Assembly: GCA_003611805.1 (NCBI GenBank)
Contig: RAYM01000010.1
Coordinates: 124,001-188,000 of the forward strand
DNA length: 64,000 nt
Source of the DNA: a bacterium 1xD42-87
GTDB lineage: Bacteria > Bacillota > Clostridia > Lachnospirales > Lachnospiraceae
Reading direction: 5' to 3'
How positions within the stretch are numbered: the first letter of the stretch is position 1; every line of letters starts with the position of its first letter. The notes under the pieces are model-generated. The model was not told the origin of the DNA. It made no database searches and saw only the letters and a list, made by a program, of their open reading frames with translations. Below are positions 53,804 to 62,482 of the stretch, piece by piece. The position numbers and the translations under genes are program-made.

Positions 53804-53822
53804 GAAAGGAATTGATACAACG

Positions 53823-55625
53823 ATGAAAGAAATGCTTACATGGCGGCAGGTGATCGCGCAACAGTGGTTTCTGACAAAATTTTGTTTCAAACACGCGCCG
53901 GGGTTTATGGCATACCACCTGTTTGAAGCGGTTAAGCTGCAGATTTCGATCTTTTTTGAATTTACCTTTGCGGTGAACTATGTGCTGACCGTGGCGGAAG
54001 AGGGCGGAGAGTTTCGGAAGGTTCTTATGTGCATGGGCGTACTGATGGGGGCGATCGCGGTGTCAACGGTGACTTTTGCCATCTACAAACACTATGTGTT
54101 CCCGCGGGGAAAACAGACGCTGTATCAGGCGCTGCGGATGGAGATTTATGAGAAGTCAAAGGAGATCGACCTGTCCTGTTATGACGACAAGGATTTCTAT
54201 GAGACGTTTATTCTGGCGACGGAGGAGACGGACCGCTGTCTGGACCGTTTTCTCGTTTTTGAAAAATCTGTCATTGCGCGGTCGGTCGGTATCACCTGTA
54301 CGATCGTCTATTGTGCCTATATTAATCCTGTCGCGCTGTTGATTTTAGCGGCAATTCTTCCGTTTGAGCTGCTCTGTGTCCTGCAGGAGAACAAAAAGGC
54401 GGTGGAGGCACGTATGGAGCGGCTGCCCCATGAGCAGCAGCGGGAGTACGGGAACCGGGTATTTTATCTGTCCGACTATGCCGGGGAGCTGCGCCTGTAT
54501 CCGCAGATGAAAGAGGAATGCCGGACGGAGTATACGGAGGAAAACCTTAAGATAGAGGAGGTCAATAAAAAGTATGGGAAATCGCTGTTTCTGTACGGTC
54601 TGCTCCGTGAGGGATTTTTAGCGCGGCTCGTCAAGGAGGGCGCAGTCTGGACACTTCTTCTGTACCAGATGCTTGTTCTGCGGGTGCTGTCCGGGGCGCA
54701 GCTTGTCACAAGCCGTTCCTGTATCTGGCGGGCTTCCAATAACCTAGAAGTCGTGATTGTCAGCCTCCGGGCGGTGGCGGAAAACTCGGCATATATTTAT
54801 CGGATCAGGGAATTTCTGCAGATGGAGCCGACGATTGTATCGAGAGGGGAAAAGCCCGTGCCAGAGGGCAGCGGCAGCCTCTCGGTGGAGCATGTGGATT
54901 TTGGATATCTTCCGGGGCAGCAGGTATTGCGTGACGTGACACTCACCATTGAGTCAGGACAGAAAATCGCACTGGTGGGCTACAATGGCTCTGGTAAGAC
55001 CACGCTGGTGAAATTACTTTTGCGGTTATATGACCCAGACGGGGGAAGAATTTGCTATCACGGGATGGATATCAGAAATTATCAGATTATGGCATACCGG
55101 CGCAGCATTGGTTCCGTATTTCAGGATTTTAAAATTTATGCGGCATCACTCAAGGAAAACGTGCTGATGGACGTGGAAAACGGCAGCCGGGAGGAGAATT
55201 ATCTGGTGGAGAGGGCATTGTATGATGCGCATTTTACCTTGGAAAATAATCGCCTTTCCTACCAGATTGAGACGCCGCTCACCACAGAGTTTGAGAAGGA
55301 CGGCGTGAACCTTTCGGGCGGGGAGGCGCAGAAGGTGGCGATCGCCCGCACGCTCTACCGCAGGCAGAATCTGATTATCATGGACGAGCCGAGCAGCGCC
55401 CTCGACCCGCTGGCGGAGTACAGACTGAATCAGGAATTAAATGAGATCGCAAAGGATAAGACAGTTATTTTTATATCCCACAGGCTGTCCACGGTGCGGG
55501 ATGCGGACTGCATTTATATGATGGAAAACGGGCGGATTGTGGAGTCCGGCACACACGGGGAGCTGCTTGCAAGGGGCGGAAAGTATGCGGCGATGTGGAA
55601 GATACAGGCGGGGCTGTACAGATAG
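53823..55625 (+). CDS. ABC exporter half-transporter, type B copy 1
   Basis: The 600-residue exporter has an N-terminal six-helix membrane domain and an ATPase with Walker A GYNGSGKTT, signature LSGGEAQ, Walker B IIMDEPSSALDP and H-loop FISHRLST. The membrane domain begins with an amphipathic LTWRQVIAQQWFLTKFCFK. It differs clearly from type A, so an A-B heterodimer is likely. AAAGGA lies 10 bases before the ATG. A structured repeat element follows before the second pair. Confidence 0.92.
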   Translation: MKEMLTWRQVIAQQWFLTKFCFKHAPGFMAYHLFEAVKLQISIFFEFTFAVNYVLTVAEEGGEFRKVLMCMGVLMGAIAVSTVTFAIYKHYVFPRGKQTLYQALRMEIYEKSKEIDLSCYDDKDFYETFILATEETDRCLDRFLVFEKSVIARSVGITCTIVYCAYINPVALLILAAILPFELLCVLQENKKAVEARMERLPHEQQREYGNRVFYLSDYAGELRLYPQMKEECRTEYTEENLKIEEVNKKYGKSLFLYGLLREGFLARLVKEGAVWTLLLYQMLVLRVLSGAQLVTSRSCIWRASNNLEVVIVSLRAVAENSAYIYRIREFLQMEPTIVSRGEKPVPEGSGSLSVEHVDFGYLPGQQVLRDVTLTIESGQKIALVGYNGSGKTTLVKLLLRLYDPDGGRICYHGMDIRNYQIMAYRRSIGSVFQDFKIYAASLKENVLMDVENGSREENYLVERALYDAHFTLENNRLSYQIETPLTTEFEKDGVNLSGGEAQKVAIARTLYRRQNLIIMDEPSSALDPLAEYRLNQELNEIAKDKTVIFISHRLSTVRDADCIYMMENGRIVESGTHGELLARGGKYAAMWKIQAGLYR

Positions 55626-55634
55626 CAGGAGAAA

Positions 55635-55739
55635 TGCGAAAAGTACTTCTAAAGACGTCCCGCCATAGGACGGAGACGCAAAGTCAGCAAGCTGACTTGG
55701 AAGTACTAAGTTTCGCATAGGAGAATGCCCAAAATACGG
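55635..55739 (+). repeat. structured repeat element between the exporter pairs
   Basis: TGCGAAA and AGTACTTC (55635-55649) pair with GAAGTACT and TTTCGCA (55700-55717) with a three-base bulge. Inside are CGTCC/GGACG (55656-55672) and AAGTCAGC/GCTGACTT (55681-55698), forming a three-way junction. The 3' part AGGAGAATGCC-NN-AAATACGG is shared with 45008-45028, and CTTGGAAGTA with 61281. Confidence 0.6.
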
Positions 55740-55757
55740 ATGAGTTTGGAGGCAGAT

Positions 55758-57557
55758 ATGAAAGAAAACTTTCTATACAGAACAGTTTCATCCTGCAAAT
55801 TCGTGCTGAATACAGCGTGGACAATCAGCAAAAAGCGGGTTCTTTTGGAATTTTTGTATTGGATTTTCATGTATGTGGACTGGCTGCTGGTTTCCTGTGT
55901 GCTGATCCGCTTTATTCTTGATCTGGCAATGAAGCGGGTGGCTTTTGAGAAAATGATGCTGTATGTCGGCAGCGTTGTAGCGTTGGAAGCCTTGCTTGAA
56001 TTGTTCAGCCTGTTCTTTGATGTGTACGTCAAACCGATTACGGACGTGGAGCTGTATGACGGCGTGAACAAAATGCTGTATGACAAAGCGTGTCAGGTCG
56101 ATTTGCGATGCTTTGAGGACAGTGATTTTTACAACGAATATATGATGGCGGTCAGTCAGGCGCATGTGAAGCTGTCGGATATGCTGCAGGGCGTCTGTCA
56201 GGTTGTGGCGAGATTTGCCGCTATGATCGCGGCGGCAGTCATTATCTGGCAGATTGACCATTATGCCGTTCTCTTTGCCGCGTTTCCGATTGTGGGCAAC
56301 TTTGTCTTTTACGGCATCTTAAACGGCAGAATTTTCCGTATGGAAAAGGAGAACATCGTTTTTCAGAGAATGGCGGACTATGTGAACAGGACGCTTCACC
56401 TCGGCGAGTACGCGAAGGAAATTCGGATGACAAACGTTTTTCGCCTGTTGAAAAAGCAGTACGATGGGGTTGTCGCTTCCATACAGAAGGTGATTGCCCG
56501 GTACTCTCTGGGAAATATCATTCTTTTCTGCATGTTCCAGTATTTTATCTTTTTGCTGCCGCAGGAGGGGGCGGTTCTCTACTCCGGCTACCGCGTATCG
56601 GTCACCGGGACGATGGTTTTTGCGGAAATGGCGGTCATTCTGACGGTTATGAACGAAAATACATGGATTCTGAACGAATTTGTAGATGCGGTGATGGTTA
56701 TCGTGAAAAACGGATTGTATATCGAGCAGACGAGGCACTTTCTGGAGTATGTGCCCGCCATCCCGGAGGATCAGGAAGGGCTGATGCCGGAGCTTCCCAT
56801 CCGCACGGTGGAGTTTGAGCATGTGTCCTTCGGTTACAAAGAGGACGGTTATGTGCTGAAGGACATTTATTTTAAGATAGAAGGAAATCAGAGTGTGGCT
56901 CTGGCGGGGTATAACGGCGCGGGAAAAAGCACGCTGGTGAAACTGCTGATGCGGCTTTATGACCCGGCTGAGGGGCGGATTCTGGTGAACGGCATTGATA
57001 TCCGGGAATATCAGGTGAAGGCGTATCGGAACCTGTTTGCAACGGCTTTCCAGAACGGGAAAATTTTTGCGGACACCGTGGAGGAGAATGTGCTGATGGG
57101 ACAGCATACGACGCCGGAGGAAGACAAAAGAAGGGTGTGGCAGGCACTAAAACTGGCGGATATAAGTGAGGAGATAGAAAGCCGGGCTTTGCGGGAAAAG
57201 ACAATTCTTACCCGCGAGTTTTCCAAGGAGGGCGCGGTGCTTTCCGGCGGACAGAATCAGAAGATACTGGCGGCAAGAGCTTTTGCGAAGGATAGCCCGG
57301 TTGCGGTGTTTGACGAACCGAGCAGCGCGCTCGACCCCCTTGCGGAGTACCATTTATTTAAAAATATAAAAGAGTACGGCAAAGACAGGATTTTGTTTTT
57401 CATATCACACAGACTGTCGTCCGTGCGCGACGCGGATATCGTTTTCTATATGAAAAACGGCAGGATACGGGAGAGAGGTTCTCACCGGGAACTGATGGAA
57501 CAGAACGGGGAGTATGCTTCGCTGTATCGGCTGCAGGCGGAGAATTATTTATCATAA
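55758..57557 (+). CDS. ABC exporter half-transporter, type A copy 2
   Basis: This 599-residue paralogue of the 52004 gene has identical length and long identical runs (for example FMYVDWLLVSCVLIRFILD). The ATPase has Walker A GYNGAGKST, signature LSGGQNQ, Walker B AVFDEPSSALDP and an intact H-loop. GGAGGCAGAT precedes the ATG at 55758. Most differences lie in membrane helices and the region near residues 150-330, where substrate contacts are expected, so the copies may handle different cargo. Confidence 0.92.
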   Translation: MKENFLYRTVSSCKFVLNTAWTISKKRVLLEFLYWIFMYVDWLLVSCVLIRFILDLAMKRVAFEKMMLYVGSVVALEALLELFSLFFDVYVKPITDVELYDGVNKMLYDKACQVDLRCFEDSDFYNEYMMAVSQAHVKLSDMLQGVCQVVARFAAMIAAAVIIWQIDHYAVLFAAFPIVGNFVFYGILNGRIFRMEKENIVFQRMADYVNRTLHLGEYAKEIRMTNVFRLLKKQYDGVVASIQKVIARYSLGNIILFCMFQYFIFLLPQEGAVLYSGYRVSVTGTMVFAEMAVILTVMNENTWILNEFVDAVMVIVKNGLYIEQTRHFLEYVPAIPEDQEGLMPELPIRTVEFEHVSFGYKEDGYVLKDIYFKIEGNQSVALAGYNGAGKSTLVKLLMRLYDPAEGRILVNGIDIREYQVKAYRNLFATAFQNGKIFADTVEENVLMGQHTTPEEDKRRVWQALKLADISEEIESRALREKTILTREFSKEGAVLSGGQNQKILAARAFAKDSPVAVFDEPSSALDPLAEYHLFKNIKEYGKDRILFFISHRLSSVRDADIVFYMKNGRIRERGSHRELMEQNGEYASLYRLQAENYLS

Positions 57558-57597
57558 CGGTATTCTCTGCGGTGAAATGAGATGAGGGGAAAAGAAT

Positions 57598-59424
57598 ATG
57601 CGGAATATGACAAAACTCACATGGCGGCAGACGGCGGCGCAGCAGTGGTATCTGACAAAATTCTGTTTCAAAAAAACGCCGGGATTTATCGTGTTCCATC
57701 TGTTTGAGAGCATCGAGATACAGATTTCCATTTTTATAGAGTTTGTATGGATGGTCAACTATGTGCTGACGGCTGTGGAACAGGGCGAAGGTTTTGGGAA
57801 AATTTTGACTTGTATGGGGTATTTAATCGTATTTTTCGGTTTTTTCACGATTCCTTACGGGCTTTACCACCACTATGCGCTTCCCAGAAATAAGCAGGTA
57901 CTGTATCAGGCGTTTCGCATGGAGATTTATGAAAAGGCGAAAGAAATCGACTTGTCCTGTTATGATGACAAAGATTTTTATGAGACATTTATTTTGGCGA
58001 CGGAGGAGACAGACCGCTGCATAGACAGATATTTGAATTTTATATATAATTCCGCGGGGGCGCTGGTCAGCATATTGTGTTCGGTGTTTTTCTGTGTCTA
58101 TGTCAATCCGATTGCGCTGCTTGTGGCGGTGGTTTTGCTGCCCTTTGAACTGTTCTGCGTGACGCAGGAAAACAAAAAGACGGTGGCGGCGCGGATGGAG
58201 CGGCTGTCCTATGAGCAGAAACGGGAATATGGAAACCGTGTATTCTATCTGTCTGACTATGCCGGGGAACTGCGTCTGCATCAGCAGATGAAAGGCAAGT
58301 GCCGGGGAGATTATGAGGAATCAAACTATAATATACGTTCGGTAAATAAAAAATATGGACGCCAATTATTCTTATATGGTCTGATTCACAGAGTTCTTCT
58401 GTCGCGCGTTGTGAAGGAGGGCGCGGTCTGGTTCATTCTTCTGTACCAGATGCTTGTACTGCGAGCGTTGTCGGGAGCGCAGCTTGTCACAAGCCGTTCC
58501 TGCATTTTTCGGATAGGCAATAGCACCAAATATTTGATAGACAGCTGCAAGACAGCGGCGGAAAATGCGGCATACATTTATCGAATCAGAGAGTTTTTAC
58601 AGATGGAGCCGACGACTGTCTCAAAGGCGGAAAAGCCCGTGCCGGAGGGCAGCGGCAGCCTCTCGGTGGAGCATGTGGATTTTGGTTACTTGCCGGGAAA
58701 ACAGGTGCTGCGTGACGTGACGCTCACTGTTGAGCCGGGACAGAAAATCGCGCTGGTGGGTTACAACGGTTCCGGCAAGACCACGCTGGTAAAATTGTTG
58801 CTGCGATTATATGACCCCGACAGCGGAAAAATATGTTATCATGGAACTGACATCCGGGATTATCAGGTGATGGCGTATCGGCGCAGTGTCGGCTCCGTAT
58901 TTCAGGATTTTAAAATATATGCGGCAAGCCTTAAGGAAAATGTGCTGATGGATGTGGAAAACGGCAGTCGGGAGGAGAGTTACGGCGTGGAACAGGCGTT
59001 ATATGACGCGCATTTTACGCTGGAAGACAACAGGCTTTCCTACCAGATTGAGACGCCGCTCACGACGGAATTTGAGAAGGACGGGATCAATCTGTCGGGC
59101 GGGGAGGCGCAGAAGGTGGCGATTGCCCGCACACTTTATCGGAAGCAGGACCTGATTATTATGGACGAGCCGAGCAGCGCCCTTGACCCGCTGGCGGAGT
59201 ATCGGCTGAATCAAGAGTTAAACGAGATTGCGAAGGACAAGACCGTTATTTTCATATCCCACAGGCTGTCCACCGTGCGGGACGCGGACTGTATTTATAT
59301 GATGGAGAACGGGCGGATTGTGGAGTCCGGCACGCACGAGCAGTTACTTTCCAAGGGTGGAAAATATGCGGCTATGTGGAAGATGCAGGCAGGGCTGTAC
59401 GCGGATGTGTCCCGGTATGCGTGA
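57598..59424 (+). CDS. ABC exporter half-transporter, type B copy 2
   Basis: This 608-residue paralogue of the 53823 gene shares the N-terminal LTWRQ-AAQQW-LTKFCFK pattern and nearly identical ATPase domain (Walker A GYNGSGKTT, LSGGEAQ, IIMDEPSSALDP). The membrane domain is more diverged than the ATPase. GAGGGGAAAAG precedes the start, 41 bases after A2. It would pair with A2. The repeated A-B order shows a tandem duplication of a two-gene unit. Confidence 0.92.
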   Translation: MRNMTKLTWRQTAAQQWYLTKFCFKKTPGFIVFHLFESIEIQISIFIEFVWMVNYVLTAVEQGEGFGKILTCMGYLIVFFGFFTIPYGLYHHYALPRNKQVLYQAFRMEIYEKAKEIDLSCYDDKDFYETFILATEETDRCIDRYLNFIYNSAGALVSILCSVFFCVYVNPIALLVAVVLLPFELFCVTQENKKTVAARMERLSYEQKREYGNRVFYLSDYAGELRLHQQMKGKCRGDYEESNYNIRSVNKKYGRQLFLYGLIHRVLLSRVVKEGAVWFILLYQMLVLRALSGAQLVTSRSCIFRIGNSTKYLIDSCKTAAENAAYIYRIREFLQMEPTTVSKAEKPVPEGSGSLSVEHVDFGYLPGKQVLRDVTLTVEPGQKIALVGYNGSGKTTLVKLLLRLYDPDSGKICYHGTDIRDYQVMAYRRSVGSVFQDFKIYAASLKENVLMDVENGSREESYGVEQALYDAHFTLEDNRLSYQIETPLTTEFEKDGINLSGGEAQKVAIARTLYRKQDLIIMDEPSSALDPLAEYRLNQELNEIAKDKTVIFISHRLSTVRDADCIYMMENGRIVESGTHEQLLSKGGKYAAMWKMQAGLYADVSRYA

Positions 59425-59449
59425 GCGTTGTCAGGAAAAAATTCTATAA

Positions 59450-59614
59450 ATGAAATGCAGACATTTTCCCGGGATATCTGATGATGAAATTGAGGAAGTT
59501 AAAGGAGAGGTTTTTGCCCCCGATCAGGATATGTCATCAAGAAAAATGAGAAAGGATGTCTCAAATGAAAAATGGAAAATCAAAACGCTCTCCAGTGGAG
59601 AGGGAATTACATAA
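59450..59614 (+). CDS. possible small ORF overlapping the EcsC-like gene
   Basis: This 54-codon frame reads MKCRHFPGISDDEIEEVKGE and continues in protein-like composition (FAPDQDMSSRKMRKDV). It overlaps the EcsC-like start by 50 bases in another frame. The ribosome site (AGGA, 14 bases away) is poor. It could be a remnant of a longer gene or chance. Confidence 0.25.
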   Translation: MKCRHFPGISDDEIEEVKGEVFAPDQDMSSRKMRKDVSNEKWKIKTLSSGEGIT

Positions 59615-60359
59615 AATTGAACGCAAGGAAGAAAAACTCATCCAAAGTGCAAAAAATCAAAATGCGTCTTCCGGCTGGAAATCAAAGCTGGAGGGAAAAA
59701 TACCTGAAAATACACTCGCTGTACTTAAAAAAGCTTTTTCAAAGGGGTTTGCTGTCATTTTTGAGAGAGGATCTGTCCTCATTGAAAAGACCTATGACAG
59801 GGATTCCATCGAAAAGGATTTCCAAATCAAAGATTATGCCATGGACATAAAGGGTGGCAGGAAAGAGATTGGACGGATTCAATCGGGCGTGTCCAAAAAC
59901 AATATCCTGAATACTGCGGTTACTACGGTGGAGGGCATCGGGCTTGGCGCACTTGGTATCGGTCTGCCGGATATCATTATCTGGGTGGGTGTACTGCTCC
60001 GGGGTGTATATGAAACAGCGTTAAAGTATGGATTTGACTACGATTCTTCGGAAGAAAAGCTGTTTATCCTTAAAATGATTGAAACGGCAATGCTCTCAGG
60101 GGAGAAATGGATTGCCGCAGAAGCAGAGGTCAACCAATTCATCCTTCGGGCGGCTCATGCTGTCCCGGGAAATGATGAGATGAAAGAACAAATAGAAAAA
60201 ACGGCGGATGCTTTTGCGACGGAGATGCTTGTGACAAAGTTCATTCAGGGTCTTCCCATAGTGGGGATGATCGGCGGGGCGGCGAATCCGATTTATTACC
60301 AGCGGATTATGCGTTATGTGCAGATGAAATATCGAAAACGGTATCTGATGGGGAAATGA
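59565..60359 (+). CDS. EcsC family protein
   Basis: The 264-residue protein starts with a charged region (MKNGKSKRSPVERELHKIER) and has the EcsC-type central glycine-rich hydrophobic stretch VEGIGLGALGIGLPDIIIWVGVLLRGVYE and a second such segment FIQGLPIVGMIGGAANPIYY near the C-terminus. EcsC is encoded with the EcsAB ABC transporter in Bacillus and its role is unclear. Placement directly after the exporter genes echoes that link. AAAGG is 9 bases before the ATG at 59565; the ATG at 59556 abuts it. Confidence 0.85.
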   Translation: MKNGKSKRSPVERELHKIERKEEKLIQSAKNQNASSGWKSKLEGKIPENTLAVLKKAFSKGFAVIFERGSVLIEKTYDRDSIEKDFQIKDYAMDIKGGRKEIGRIQSGVSKNNILNTAVTTVEGIGLGALGIGLPDIIIWVGVLLRGVYETALKYGFDYDSSEEKLFILKMIETAMLSGEKWIAAEAEVNQFILRAAHAVPGNDEMKEQIEKTADAFATEMLVTKFIQGLPIVGMIGGAANPIYYQRIMRYVQMKYRKRYLMGK

Positions 60360-60413
60360 TTTTTTCGCGGCAGCTATGAAAATCGCAATGCAGGCGGTAA
60401 CGGAGGTGCAGGC

Positions 60414-61268
60414 ATGAGAACAGAAAATGAAATGTACAGCCTTATATTGGAGGTGGCGAAAAACGAAGACAGAATCAAGGCCGTCTATATGAATGGTTCG
60501 AGAACAAATGAAAACGTTCCAAAAGACATGTTTCAGGATTACGATATCGTCTATGTGGTGGAGGAGACCCAGAGCTTTATAGAGGACAAAGACTGGATCC
60601 GGGTGTTCGGAGAGATTCTTTATATGCAGTATCCCGATGAAAATCCGAACTATCCAAGCGATCAGAAAAATTCTTATGGCTATCTGATGCAGTTTGCGGA
60701 CGGCATTCGGATTGATTTGACCATACAGTCCGTCAATTGTGCGCTACAGCGAATTAAGGAGGATAAGCTCTGCAAAATTTTGCTGGATAAAGAACATATA
60801 TTACCCGAAATTGAGGCGGCAACGGATCGCCAGTATTGGGTGAAAAAGCCGACCAAAGAACAATACCTGGCGGCTTGCAATGAGTTTTGGTGGTGTACCA
60901 ATAATATCGCAAAGGGATTGTGGCGAAAGGAAATTCCCTATGTGCAGGATATGACAAATTACTGCGTCAGACCGCAGCTTATCACGATGTTAAACTGGAA
61001 AGCCGGTATTTTGACAGAATGGTCGGTGAGCACCGGGAAGTCGTCAAAATACTTGTATCAATGGCTTTCGGAGGAAGAATGGCAGATGCTGTTATCGACC
61101 TATTTTGACGGCGATGTGGAACACGCGTGGGAGGCAGTTTTTCGTATGTGCGGGCTGTTTGAAAACACGGCGCGGTTTGTCGGGGAAAAGCTGGGATGGG
61201 AATATAATGAAAAAGAAGGAAAGGGAGCGCGGGAGTTTCTGGAATGGGTGCAGCAGATGGCGAAATAG
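60414..61268 (+). CDS. ANT(6)/AadE-like aminoglycoside 6-adenylyltransferase
   Basis: The 284-residue nucleotidyltransferase matches AadE length. The active-site segment MNGSRTNENVPKDMFQDYDI holds GSR and the metal-binding Asp pair, followed by GIRIDLTI with the third acidic residue. Family members transfer AMP to streptomycin. Chromosomal relatives in Clostridia often confer little or no resistance, so activity cannot be assumed. GGAGGTGCAGGC precedes the start. There are no mobile-element signs next to it. Confidence 0.88.
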   Translation: MRTENEMYSLILEVAKNEDRIKAVYMNGSRTNENVPKDMFQDYDIVYVVEETQSFIEDKDWIRVFGEILYMQYPDENPNYPSDQKNSYGYLMQFADGIRIDLTIQSVNCALQRIKEDKLCKILLDKEHILPEIEAATDRQYWVKKPTKEQYLAACNEFWWCTNNIAKGLWRKEIPYVQDMTNYCVRPQLITMLNWKAGILTEWSVSTGKSSKYLYQWLSEEEWQMLLSTYFDGDVEHAWEAVFRMCGLFENTARFVGEKLGWEYNEKEGKGAREFLEWVQQMAK

Positions 61269-61292
61269 CTTCTGCGTTTCGCTTGGAAGTAT

Positions 61293-61461
61293 TATGCACG
61301 GGTGTCTGGGAACCGAATACTACATTTACGAGTTTTTCATCAAAAGAGACCGCCAGCAGGAAGGGCTTGGGACGGTCTTTTTGTGTGAAATCGAATCCTA
61401 TGTGAAAACTATCGGTGAAATCATATATTCCTGCAGACCGAGCGGTGGCAAAAATGTTTGA
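61293..61461 (+). pseudogene. GNAT acetyltransferase fragment
   Basis: The plus strand encodes YYIYEFFIKRDRQQEGLGT, VFLCEIESYVKTIGE and a stop at 61459-61461. This is the acetyl-CoA-binding core of a GNAT enzyme (Q-x-x-G-x-G form as QQEGLG) without the N-terminal half or the C-terminal strands. A chance hairpin with a T run lies within it (61346-61383). Confidence 0.55.
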
Positions 61462-62262
61462 TTAAAACCACTTCACCATCGCTTTTGCCCATGTCTTGAA
61501 AAAGAGCCAGTTTGATGATACTTGCTCGTCGATCGCGCGGCAGGCGCTTTCGCAATCGAAAGGCTGTCTGTTGCTGATCTGCGTGTAAGTGCCGACTGCA
61601 CGGGAATAGCCCAGCGCAACTTTTCCGTTGGCGGCGTCCCCGACCGCCACCTGTGCGCCGTGTGCTGACGCGCCGAAAGCAAACTGACCAATACTCACCG
61701 CGCCCATGGAGAAGATGCCGAAAGCAAAGGCGCCCATGCTGATCACACCAAAGGAAAAACTGCCGAAAGAGATCAACCCGAAGGCAAGAACGGCAAAGGC
61801 GAATAGTCCCAGAGAGACAAGACCGAAGCACAGCCCGCCCATCGCCACATAGCCGATGGCGAGCCAGCCCTGTGCGACCGCGCCGATGGCGATCACACCT
61901 TTGGCACGGTGGATGCCCAACCCCAGATTGATATGCACAAGGGGAAGGTTTCCGATCATTTTTTTACTCTTATATTCATAGTGGGGTCTTCGCCCGATGC
62001 GGTATGCTCCCTGGGGATATTCTTCCGTCCGGGGCGGCTCTTCTTTCGCTGTCCCATATGTTTCTTCCGTCTCTTTCAGAAGATAATCGGTGGTGACTTC
62101 AAAAAGTTCACTGATCGCCACGATCTTATCCAGTTCGGGGACTGACTGGTCTGTCTCCCACTTTGAAACGGACTGTCTTGATACGCCCAGCTTTTCGCCG
62201 AAGGTTTCCTGTGACAATCCCTGTTCTGTTCGCAGTCTGAAAATTTTTTCTCCAAGCGTCAT
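61462..62262 (-). CDS. XRE regulator with Gly-first five-residue-repeat domain
   Basis: The 266-residue protein has a Cro/C1 helix-turn-helix at residues 4-62 (LSQETFGEKLGVSRQSVSKW), a polar linker to about 105, then 17 uninterrupted five-residue units from residue 122 to 206. Gly is first in 16 of the 17 units and Ala, Ser or Cys is fourth in 16. The pattern (GLISF, GSFSF, GVISM, GAFAF) suggests a hydrophobic beta-solenoid, like pentapeptide-repeat proteins but without their Asp/Asn. A short C-terminal helical region follows. GGAGG is 6 bases before the ATG at 62262. Function is unknown; the repeat may sit at the membrane. Confidence 0.85.
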   Translation of the reverse strand: MTLGEKIFRLRTEQGLSQETFGEKLGVSRQSVSKWETDQSVPELDKIVAISELFEVTTDYLLKETEETYGTAKEEPPRTEEYPQGAYRIGRRPHYEYKSKKMIGNLPLVHINLGLGIHRAKGVIAIGAVAQGWLAIGYVAMGGLCFGLVSLGLFAFAVLAFGLISFGSFSFGVISMGAFAFGIFSMGAVSIGQFAFGASAHGAQVAVGDAANGKVALGYSRAVGTYTQISNRQPFDCESACRAIDEQVSSNWLFFKTWAKAMVKWF

Positions 62263-62482
62263 GTTTTTTTCCTCCAAATATTTCTCTGTATTTGAGTAGC
62301 CGTATAACTTTATATAAGTTTTTATAGCTTTGTGTCTTTCCGGCTTACTTTGATTATAGAAAAGATTGGGGGAAAGGCTATACAGGCGACTTGGAAATTT
62401 GTCAACTGGCGGTTGCAGGCGCGTGTTTATGCGGGTTTGTTAAAATATTCCTGTCTGAATAAATTCTGCGAACCTTGGGTTT

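Noticed and set aside
55635..55739. c-di-GMP-I (GEMM) riboswitch.
   Set aside because: GACGCAAAG is present but the GGCAAAC segment, GAAA loop and receptor helix are not, so it is not called.
51706..59564. Search for a lantibiotic, bacteriocin or AgrD-type precursor near the exporters.
   Set aside because: No small Cys/Ser/Thr-rich or double-glycine leader ORF with a ribosome site was found in the gaps.
61346..61383. Intrinsic terminator AGACCG/CGGTCT with a T run.
   Set aside because: It lies within codons of the GNAT remnant and has a 20-base loop; kept as possible but not called.
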